Positions 39,701-51,700 of a stretch of DNA of 64,000 nt are shown in pieces (within the stretch, counting starts at the first letter, position 1; each line of letters begins with the position of its first letter). The notes under the pieces were generated by a model. That model was given only the letters and a program-made list of their open reading frames with translations, was not told the DNA's origin and did not search any database. Source of the stretch: Agelas oroides (Eukaryota; Porifera; Demospongiae; Agelasida; Agelasidae). Position numbers and translations under genes: made by a program. The stretch is taken from NCBI GenBank assembly GCA_949130485.1, contig OX422184.1:21282824-21346823 (forward strand), read 5' to 3'.

Positions 39701-42700
39701 TGGGCGAGTGCCCCAAAATTAAGTGTGACAGACTTGTACACACGTATGTACGCATGAAAATTGTGAGAATAGATCCCCATTCAAAGCCTTGCGCTAATGC
39801 ACTTGGCAATAAGGCAACAGTTAAAACAGGTACAGTTTTCAACCAAAGCAAGCCCAACTATCAATGAGTTAGTTTACACAATATAGTGCAACTAATTGAC
39901 ATCACACAAAATTGCCATGTTTCAATAGCTCTCTCACAAGTTCAGCAATATAGTGCTTCCAACACAGCAATGCTCTCAAAAATGTGTGATTAAATAATTT
40001 ACTGGACTGTTACATTTGTGTATATCATGTGAGGACATTGTTTAGGGGTAGCTAGGCATGCATCAAGTAGCAATTTTCTGGAAACCTACTTTGTGACATC
40101 TGACTAGATGTTCTAGGTGTACCTGTCCTAGAGGTAATATTTCATCACATACTCAAGAATGAACATCCATTAAAAGTACATAGAGTTGATACACACTTCA
40201 TAGACACATCAGATATTGATGCCCACCCTTAATGATAGTTCAGTTGATACAATGCATTAGCCTCATTCCCAGGCTCCTCCTAAGCTTTTCAGTCGCATGA
40301 CATATGAAAAATAAGAGTGAACAGCTGGGAGGGAACCGAAAACAAAGCTAACTGTGTATTGATACAAGGAAAATATGTGACTGGATAATGCCCAATTTGC
40401 CCTCGGGACTGCCATATATGAATAGTGACATATTCTCAACTTTGCTTATGACAGGGAGGCAATCATCTTCATGTACGTACAGTGCTCAAGACGGCTTGTA
40501 GCTAAATGTGTGGGACAGTAGACTTAATGAGTTACTGGAATTGTTTGCATATGCTCAAAAACACTGGTTGTACCCATTCCCATTATCACAGATTTTGGTC
40601 CATTTTGAACTACTGACACGTAGTCCACTACTGAAACAGTGGGGCAACTCTCTGCATGGGGATGCTTTGAGGAGTCCAGCTCTTGGTTTATTCACAATCT
40701 GTATATTGTAGCTACACAAATTGAGGGTGGGGCTTAACGGGTGGGGTTACCTACCATAATCTTTTCAAATAACTTGGGGAATGGCAGAACAACAGATGAA
40801 ACTATTCAAGTGTAAGGCGCAAATGACTAAAGATGATTTTTTTCCAAGGCCCATCCACACCTCTCGTTTTTGACTGTTGAAAAGGATCAAAAAGTGGAGC
40901 TGGAAAGTCTGGAAATGTGGCTGTAGCTAGTTTGTCTGAGAGAAGACGTTCCACCGTTCAATGTGCATAACAATATACAGAGTGGATTATGTAGTTCTTG
41001 TAGACTGATCACAGGTGGAAACAAAGTTTCATACTGCTTAAACCATCTTCAAGGCATCTTGGGTGCAAACTCTGGGACGCAATCTGATCAATAAATGCAC
41101 ATACAAGCCAATAAATGTACATACAAGCAAATACATGTATGCGCAAGCAAACAAGATTTTCAAGACAAAAGTTTCTAATTCTTAGAGGTGAAGCCCTGCT
41201 ATTTGTAAACACATTCAAGTGTTGGGAGGTACTTAGTGGTGTACTGTGTTACATACAAATGTTGATGCATAGCAAACAATATAGTGCTGATTAGCAACAA
41301 CATTCCTGAACCTCACCTCTGAATAAACATACATTGGTCATAAAACAATACGCACAGAACAGGGATAGGCAACGTAATAGGAAAATTTTTGTAGCCCTTG
41401 CTAAGGTCATGTGGATGCTCAAGCAGCTGAGTGGGGATGGCATACACAAACCCAGCTGTGGTTTGTGATTGAGATGATGGATGAAACTTGTACTTCTATT
41501 GATTGGAAGATCACCTTTGACTGTGAACACATTAACTCTTTGCACGCGGAAATGATTTGTACATTACCGTTTATTAACGCGGAAATTAATGTTATCAGTC
41601 TGAGGTCAAAGTGGCAAGCGTTGCCTAGCAAGCCATGGGCAGTGCCAGTGGGCTGATTTGCATAGACAGCTTGTAACTAGGCTGGACTAGTTTATCTAAA
41701 TAGCTGATCACTGCTAGGTAAGCAATTTGTACTTGTTTGAAGCCATTATCTGCGGCTTTACATCGTAGCTTACCAGTGATTCGAAACGGCGCCGATTTTC
41801 TCACTTGTTGCCTACAGCCTTGACAGATTCACCCGATTTCCAAGTTATCTAAAGGTAGTACTCCAACCTGGAGTGAAAACTGGAGGCCGTTTGCTCCCCG
41901 TGTTGAAGAGAAAGCTTCGTGTTTAGCAGCCCTTGGTCAAATTCACGATCACTCGCGAACTAGCACCGCCCCTTCCTGCCTTTTATGAGATCAACGTAAG
42001 TGGAAAGGTGTGGCCTAGACTTATTACTACTCAATAGACAGGGATTTACCCTAACTTCTTGTTTGGCTTTACTATTGTGCGGTTCTGCTTTTCCCAAGAT
42101 GCCGTGCAGATTTATGTGCACTTCGCGTAGGCTAAATTAATCACGTATGCATATAAATCTGCACTTCGCGTGCAAAGAGTTAACATGGAATGCTAGGCGA
42201 CTTAGGTGAGCAAACATTTATACTGTTGTATGCGCACATTATTATGGACGGGTATAGCTGTAAGGGAATAAAGCCAGTACCTACAGTCTCATTCCCAAGC
42301 CTTTCCACCAAGGACTGGGATTGACCCTTCCAACCTAGCTAGATACTGCATAGTGTTTAGAGTTGTGGTGACTGCAGTAAAGCATGATTTGAGAATATGC
42401 TAATCAAGTTGCACTTCAAACTCCAGCATATAGCAGTCATTCACAGATGATTGCTTGCTGTGTACGGGAATACAGTGATGCATACTGCTGTAAATTGGGA
42501 AAAGTTTGAACTGTAAAATTTTGCAAGACAACTTTTCATGTTAAAATATTTTCATAGGCCATTGTTTCTATGAAAATTTTTAACACTCTCTATAACATTG
42601 AAAGCTTCACGTGAAGCGTCAAGGCAAGCTCTGACGCGTTCATGTGAGAGATTCAACTGTGGATAAGCTACCTCTGGCCAAAGACTATAGCTGCATTTGT

Positions 42701-45700
42701 GCCTACCATTATGTATCTTGATTGCAATCACTCGTGAAGGCAGACGGCACCCATGGGCAGATGCTTCAACAGCAACATATAAAATGAACATACTGCACTA
42801 GCACTACTGCCTCGATCCGATTCATTTGTACCCCAAACTTCTGAGCCCAACACTCAAGTTTGCTGGTAGCAGTACTTACCCTGCAGACAAGTCAGAAAAG
42901 CTTATTTTTGCGTGGTAAACAACCCTTGTTTTAAAGAATTAGCCGTCAAAGACTTCTAGCCTCGTTCCCAGCTAGGCCACTCCCAGCTTTTCGGCATTTG
43001 CAGCACAGAAAACGGTAGAGGGCCTCAAATAATTTATCACTTGAGTGACGTAGAAGGTAGAGAGAAGCTAGAGAGGACTTAATTGAGTGTAGGCAGATCG
43101 TCGATGTGCCCACACATATGGTTACGTAATCGACAGTACACACAGCTGTGTTTTAGTAGGAGCCCATTCTGACAGTTAGCGCAGATAAGACTTGAGCAAA
43201 GCCTAGGAAAGGGCTGCCTTGGAGTTTAATACGTACCGCCCAGAAAGCCATTCTCCAGGTCTACAGCAGTCTGTTTGCCAAGTAAGCAAATAAGTTAGTG
43301 TGATTTTCGAATGTACGAGTCTGTGTATGCCCACCATATCTTGCCGTACTACCAGGTAACGTAGCGTAGTGCCGTCTAGTCCCATTCTGTCAGCTAAAAA
43401 GCTTTCTCAATCAAACAAGTATTCTGTCAATAAAGTGTTGGCAAGTTCATTCGTTTGCCCACTTGTAATTCATCTCTCTCTACCTATGACAGTTCTCACA
43501 TGATAAATTCTACCAGGCTCTCCCCTTTCCTTTTGGTTTTTTTGTTCGTGCGTGGGGAGAGCCTGGGAATGAAGCTAAGAATTTTCTATGAGTTTCATTC
43601 ACGTTGCTGTCTACGACTACAAAAATATTGTAATGCAGAAATTTACCGTAATTCATAAATATTACTGTGTTTACATATAGGTGCAAGAAATTCTCTAGAC
43701 ACTTCGCAAATTGGTAATGGTGTGGACATAACAATAATGTGTACTGTACAAAGCAACGTAATTGATATCAATATGCATTGTATATCGCTGTTGTCTATCT
43801 CCATTGTGAATATTATCTATGTCCCTGAGTTATTCCACAACTCTATCCCAAATATCTGTAAGCCCCACCCCCAATTTGTGTAGCTATATTAAACACAGAC
43901 TTGTTAGGTACTATCTTGACAAGCATTGACCTTTACCACTTCCTGTCCTAGTTACTAGGTGCTCTAGTTACTAGGTGCCCTAGTTACTATGACAGCAAAA
44001 TATGATCAAATATCAGAAAACATTCTGGAGAAGGTTAAAGGTGAATGCGTGAGGCCAATGAGGCTAATTGGTAGAGGAGAGAGACTGGTGGTAAAAGGTA
44101 AGGAGAAGGGCTAGGGTAAACTAATTCTACACTACTAGTACTATGCAGCATGCATGGAGTTACGGACAGGGCTGTTCTAAGCATTTAGTATGGGCATTTT
44201 GCCATCATTCTGTGTCTTCAGGGACTATGAAATGGGGTTATAAAATTGTCACAAGGGATTGAAGTGATGACGGTTGGTTCCTTGACAAAGGTTTCCCAGA
44301 ACAGCAAGACAAATGTCGGTGGATTCTGACATTATCTTTGCGGTGAACACAATGAACAGTGGAGATTAGTTCTGTAATCAGGAAAATTGAAGAACTGAAT
44401 GTTTCACATCACATCTACAAATCCACAGTGATACACAACAGTAGCTATCTAGCTAGCCCATGAATCCACATCATTACATGTTACAAATATCATGATTCAC
44501 TCTTTTGAAAAGGGAGCTAGGCAGCTTAGTTTACAAGGGGTAGTCATGTATGTGTCCCATGTAGAAGCGTTTGCGACCGGGATCAAAATCGAATCAAGCG
44601 ATCAAAGCCCTTTTGGGGAGCCGATCAAGGGATCAAGGTGACCTCCACACTCTTAAAATCAACGGATCAAGAATGAGCGGCCACAATTTGACCTTTGACC
44701 CTTGCAAATCAAGCAATCAAGAGCCTCAGAAGGTAACAATCAAGCAATCAAGCACACTTTTTGCCGATTAAATAAATTGGTCGCAATCGTAAACGCTTCC
44801 ACAGACAACAAGTGACTACACCTTGGTTTAACTCTGTATATACATTTATAGCTCTGTATAGGCAATGAGCTATGGGGTAGCTATTAGTGTGTATATACAG
44901 CACTGTGATTTTGCTGGCTATCAACTTTGTGTAGTGCTGTAGATTTCCTGGCTACCTATATAGGCACAACGTTACTACAACTGTCTTTACATGCAGCAAT
45001 ATCCAACTACTGAACTGCAACTGAGAAGCTTTGACTCACCCTATCTCTGGCTGTAGGCTGTTAGCTCTCAGGCATGTCAGTAGCTGTAGCTTGACTAGGG
45101 GCCAGCAGCAAAGCCAATCAAGACTAACTCAACATTTTATAATCACAGAGCTTGAGCAAGACTCCTCTAGAAATTTGAAAATAAATGAACAGCAGCTGTA
45201 CTCTGCAGCTGCTGACAGTTTGTGGAACCATGGTAATTGTTTACAGTATCATTTGTCCATGTATGGCTGTTCCATGCATGTAAAGAACAGAACCACGCCT
45301 GTATCATGTATGGTCTGGAAGGAGACTTGTAGACTCATGCATACAATGGATAGATCTGTGCATGTATCGGACTTGTAGACTCATGAATACAATGGATAGA
45401 TCTGTGCATGTATCGGACTTGTAGACTCATGAATACAATGGGTAGATCTGTGTACATGTATTATGCACAATACATGCACGGATCTACCATATACTATGCA
45501 TAGTCCATTGGCAATGGATATGAAATTACTCACAGACGAACGTACAAACATTTCTTTCCATAGAGTACATGTAGTGTAATAATGATGTGAACTTGTAGAC
45601 TCATGCACACAATTTTTGCCTCTTCTAGCATAGTACAATGATTAATGTACACTTCATACCAGGCCAAGTTATAAACATGTCATGTACCAATGCCTGCTTG

Positions 45701-48700
45701 AGGGTGTTTCTAACATGCTAATCATACACTAGAATATGGCATGCTGTGGGCTTGTGGTTTATAGCCCAATAACCTCTGACTTGCTATGTAAACATGGAAG
45801 CCTGTCTCAAGAGCCTTAGTAACCATGAGTGCTAGCTACTCCTCTCCTACTTCTCACACTACACATGGTCAAAATGTATTGAAACAGTAGTGTACATAGT
45901 GAACATGCCAAGAAAAAAGATAGGAGTGCTAATTGAATTAAAACTTAAAAACTATTCTATGGTAGACCAGTTAAAATTTTTGCCTCTTCTAGCATAGTAC
46001 AAGACATAACAATCTCTCCTGACTACACCAACTGGTCCCTATAGTAACAACACTGCTGACCCTCACTTCTCTATACACATACACATATGCATTGCAGCAT
46101 GATATTTGGTATAGTTCAGTCAATCTCAAGTGCAGTGATGAGATGGAAGCCTGATGTATAACAAATGTGACATAATTTTTGAGGATAGATCACAGTTGGC
46201 ATCAATTAGAAATCCGCTGGAAACCTACTTTGACCACGTAAATATCATCGTGGTAAATAACCAAGCCACTCCATTAAACATCCTATTTATTACAACTATT
46301 CATGTACATGTAACTATAGTACCGTGACTGGTTATTAGGCGCACATTATTTTTAGGCATATATTATTTTATTAGGTGCATGCTTCCTTCCCGGTACATGG
46401 CATCATTTATTAAGCGCATGTGCATTAAATAGAGTATGTGTACATGATGGCGGCCAGAGATCGAGTGAAAACCATGGCATCAAGAGCACACAGCACACAT
46501 TGGTGGTCATCCTGAAGTCAACTAAAGAAGAGATACACAAGCTTTTCCTGCTTTTGGCAGACACAAAGCTTGCAAGCCACATCCTTCTCGGTTTACGAGA
46601 CTCGACTGATAGCAGTAGAAAGTTTTCCCACACGAAGCATGAAGCCTTGAATATACAATGGCTGCGAATCACGGTCCCCTTGAGGAGGATGAAGTCTTCT
46701 GATTTTACATCGATACTCGCCATGTGAATGCATCTAACGATCTACTGCATCATAGCACTGCATATTACAGTCGTCAAGCCGCTTATAGGGCGTGGCTTTC
46801 ATTGCATCCCTTATTTAGCGCATATCCTCTATTAGGCACATATTTGCCTACCACTTACACTTAGAAGCGCATGGCTTATTAACCAGAGTCTACGGTATAG
46901 TGGCTTTCTTTCAAGGGAGAAAACTTTTACAAATTTCATGTTTGGCACTTCACAAAATTATTATTGCAAAAAACCCACCCAATTGACTTCGACACTGGGG
47001 ACGTCTGTCATCATGGCTGTACGTAGCCGTACACCATGAATTCCAGTGTGTATCTTCTCTAGAAATGATACAACCCAATCAAGTCCTGCTCTGAGCAGGA
47101 CACACCTACATGCACTTACATACTCAAGCAGTCACATGACTAGGTACAAGCAAACATTCCAAATGCCCAATAGTCATTACTCAAAGTACATTAAGGAATG
47201 GGTGCAGACAGGTTACACATGTATTTAACCCTTTATGGCCAATAGCGGATTTATCTGCGCAACTACTGCAGTTAATCGGCAGCCATGTGCGACAAAGTAC
47301 TGACATTATTGCTGGTAATTTGTTAGTGTTTCCACTCTCTGAAACTGTAGTAATAAGGGCAGGCTAACGTACTGAGCATCAGAGCAAGCTGTTTCAACAG
47401 AGGTAAGTGTCCAACAAGAATATCGCTCGAACGGTAGAAGTAGGAAGGCTTATCTTGCCTTTGTTTTGCGCTTACCTAGAGTAACGCTCCTGATGAGAGT
47501 TACTGTAACCTCATTCTCTTCAGCAGCAAGGCTAACACGAGTGGTGAACAAAAAAAAACAGATCAATGTATCGAACAGTGACTTGCACGCTTACCGTGTG
47601 GCTATCTCGATGATCGTCCCACCCCTTACACCCCACCTCTTCCTGCCTAGGATAACAATCTTTACAAACAACTACCGGGACATACCCCCGAGGTTTGTGC
47701 AAGCTCTAACTATTGCCGTAGGGCACAATAGAGATTGCTACGTGCAATTTGAGTACAGTTGCAAGCAGCTATATCATGTTGAGAAATTTTTCAAAATAAT
47801 ATAGGCCCTAAAGAGTTAATTAATTAACCCATTATACACGAATGACGGACAAATCCGTCAAAAATTTACATGCGTTAATCACGAATGACGTCTAAAGACG
47901 TCAAGGTACGGCTAAGCGTTATTACAGCCCAGTGCGAATAACTATAAGCTTTGTATCCGGTCTGTGGTTAGGTTGGGGCTTCCCCTACTAATACAAGCGG
48001 GTTGGTCCAGAAGCCCTCGAGGGGCGGAGCACAATAAACGGTAGACGTCGATCATCTTGATCATAGAAAGGACTTATTGACCATGTTTTCTTCTCAACGT
48101 CTTTAAGCAGAAGCACAACACTAGCTACGAAGGTACAGCAGCCCTTGAGCTTCATAAATATCAAGCCAGTTTGGAGCTACACCATTTTATCAGCGAGAAA
48201 AGCTAAAGACGCCACCCGCAAAACGCGGTAGGTAAGCGTCCTTTGTAAACGGTTACATATTGCTTCTGAAAAGCTTACCTAGGCTCAAAATAACTTTATA
48301 AAGCCTTTATCCACTCCTTTCGCTCTGCAGCATTTCGTTTGGCTTTCCTGACGCTTTAGTTCTTGGGGAAAAAAGCATTAACCAATTGCCATCATGCAAA
48401 GTTAATTTATTTCTGGGTTTGAGGTTGATTGCATTCCATTCAATTTCGCATGTATTGGGTTAAAGGTGAAAACAAAGGGGGAGTAAGATGAACTTGGTAT
48501 AACTGGAAACTTCATGAGCGATGTAAACAAGCCTGAGCAAGCAGGACATTGTGCTGATTTATGTCATGGTACACAAACCATGAATAGCAAGAGGATTTGC
48601 GACTGTCCGCTGTCCGTCAGGGCAGCAACTATGGCTACACATGCATGGACTAAGCTAGGACACATGCATGGACTAAGCAAATCGTGAAGAGCTAAATTTC

Positions 48701-51700
48701 TGGAGTGTAGTTTGTACCTGGCCCCTATCTGAAGCAACTTCAGCCACCGTGTGTACCATCTGTAAGTAGTCTGCCGTGAAGTTTGTCTACATAGTCCATA
48801 GTTGAGATAGCCTTTAAAGTACTAGAGTACAAGTGTAGTGTAAAACGATGTAGGGATAGAGCTTTGTGCATTTACCTTCATTTTTATATCATCCATACCT
48901 TGTTTGCATACTTTTTAGTGTGCCATCCCTACATATTTTTAGATTTTGAACGTTTTTTTTTTATTTCTTGTTTCTAGCTGTCCTTTTTATCTCAGTTGTA
49001 GTAAGACCTAAGCCTAAGAAGAATATTTCTTTCAAGTGTAATCACAACCCTAGTACTTGAAACAGCATTTGACAGTTTAGTAGTGGTTTCAAGCATGTAA
49101 TATGCCAGCTGGAATCTGATGAAGAGCCAATCACTCTCCATGAGATTTCAAGCCTTTGGTGAAGCTGATTTCCTGATTCTTGATCACATTACAACTGACT
49201 AGCACAGAAACTGTACCGACAGAGCATGAAAACTGACCATCCCAGCTTTACTAAAGCTGTATTTATTTGTGTAGTTTTAAGTAAGCAACTGAATGCAGTG
49301 CATTACCTACGTGGTGTCCATGAGCCTTTCCCACTACCATGGGAAGAGACAGTGCCAGCCACGCTTACTGCCCAACACTGGTCAACACGCAATTTCCCAT
49401 GTGCACTAGTCTCGCTCCCAGATCAATAACCGTGGTGTTTGGTCTCCAGTACTGCCACAACTTGTCCCGAGATGTTCTGGGATTGCCCAGTCTTCCTGAC
49501 ACAGTTGAGTCAACCACGGGATACTAGGGATAGTCCCGGGTTGTCCCAAGTCTTATTCAGGGAGAACACTCACATTCTGCAATACTTAGTATCCCAGGAT
49601 ACTCAGGATGTTCTCGGGATACCCAGGATAATCCCAGAAAGTCCCACCAGGCATTAAGCCCCATGGTACTAAGTATCCCGGGATACCCAGGACAGTCCCG
49701 GGTAGTCCCACCAGGCATGGAGTCCCATGGATCCCGAGATACTAAGTATCCTGGGATACCCAGGACAGTTCCGGGTAGTCCCGCTAGGCATAGAGTCAAA
49801 TGGATCCCTAGATACTAAGTATCCTGGGATACCCAGGACAGTCCCGGGTAGTCCCGCTAGGCATGGAGTCCCATGGATCCCGAGATACTAAGTATCCCGG
49901 GATACCCAGGACAATCCCGGGTAGTCCCGCCAGGCATAGAGTCAAATGGATCCCTAGATACTAAGTATCCTGGGATACCCAGGACAGTCCCGGGTAGTTT
50001 CGCCAGGGTTGTCCCAAGTTTTAATCAGGGAGAACACTCACATTCCGCAATACTTAGTATCCCGGGATACTCTGGATGTTCCCGGGTTGTCCCAGGTATT
50101 AGTCACTCACATTCCCCAATACTTAGTATCCTGGGAAACCCGGGATGATCCTGAGTTGTCCCAGTCAGGTGTCGAAAACACACACAATACTCTTGCTCTA
50201 ATATTACTATTGGAGATACTTTGTGAGGCTCACAATCAAAGACAAATTCCTTCCACCTACCCCCTGGTCAGGCAGGATATGAGAGATATATTATGTAGCA
50301 TTTGGTCACAGCTAAGAATCAGCAAGAGATCATTATGTAAGCTTAGGTGATCAATGAATGACTATAGACGATAATCAGAGTACTTGTAGAAAGTATGGTG
50401 AATTGGTGAGAGCTGGGTGGTTAAGCTTAGGTAATCAATGAATGACTGTAGCAGCTAGATATAATGATAAATAAATACAAACCCAAGGACGCAGAGTGTG
50501 AGCTACTTATAAGTTTACTGTGGACCAGTATCTGTTGAGTCGAGTTTCTGTTGTGAACTTCTAAGGGCTGCTGGTGGGGTAGAGTCACGTGGGCGCTTGC
50601 AACCAGCAGATGGTCTGGAAGGCAATAATCAAGTGAGTTAAGGCACATATTCCTTGATATTTAGTGGAGAAATTGAAACCGTAGGAGATCATTACTCTTT
50701 CTGTTTGATCTAAAAATCTAAAAAATGCATACCTTATTTTTTCAAATAAAACGCATGATCCAATCTAGCACAAGAAATTCAATTCTGGGAATTTATGGGT
50801 GGATTCAACTTAGGCTAGCATTAATTTTGGGTTGATCCAACTTAGCGAATACCAGGAATGAAGCCTCTCTGGGTTGTCCCAGTCAGTTTATTTTGTGCCA
50901 ACAAAGGGCGGTTAAGAACAATTTCCAGGAAAAAGAGCTATCCCATAAAATTAATGTTCTACTTCTGGTGCCTGTAAGACTTTTTGTTGCTGCAGCTGCT
51001 ACTGTCTACCAAGAACTTCATTTCTGGAGAACTGAAGGCCAGGAACTCTTGCATCTCTGTGTGACCAAAATTTTCCAAGTTTGAATCCATTGCAATGCAT
51101 GATCTAATCTAACGTGCAAGAAATTCAATTCCTGGAATTTATGGGTGGATCTAACTTAAGGTGGCGGTGAAGTCTTTCAGCCGAGGTTAACGAAAACATA
51201 AACATGGGTTACAGTCAGAACCAAGGTTACTCCTAGTTTCAGGGTTAGGGTTTGCTTTAGGGCAACCTTGCTTTGCACAATTTTAAAAGGGTTTTAGTAG
51301 CTCATTAATATTCATGAACCCAAAATTGCCACTCGATGGACGCATCTACACACTCACTGTAGGTAGCGTCCGAACCACCAATGTATCTCAAATCAGTCTG
51401 TGCCAGGTTTTGTTCAGAGCTACTCTCAAAGTCCGGCTAGACTCATGTTTGTTACTACTCTTGGAATGGACAACTTTGACTGCACCAAAATGAATGCACA
51501 TTTCAAAAAATTCACAGCTTGTCTACGGGAGGGGCTCATTCACACAACTCCTCTGCAGCTTTCTTGTCAATGGCAACATAGTACCAACAATATATTATTG
51601 CGCATTCTAGTTAAAGCCCAGCCCAGCACTCGAAGCACCGGGCCACGATCACCTACTAGGCTTGGCATACGATTGCAAGACCTGGGCCTGCCCAATGAGT

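Larger units (their letters stand above)
39925..45150. repeat. Long dispersed repeat, copy 2
   Basis: Colinear with copy 1 from CAGCAATATAGTGCTTCCAA to CTATCTCTGGCTGTAG. It carries its own insertions (41536-42179, 42957-43577, 44561-44802) and a deletion near 43830 relative to copies 1 and 3. Further related blocks continue to about 45850. Confidence 0.8.

Noticed and set aside
15870-45150. Long repeats considered as an LTR or other virus-derived element
   Set aside because: No terminal direct repeats, primer site, or gag, polymerase, capsid or envelope-like coding seen.
48718-48759. 42-bp minus-strand segment with splice-like edges reading MVHTVAEVASDRGQ
   Set aside because: Too short, no ankyrin resemblance and no partner exon.
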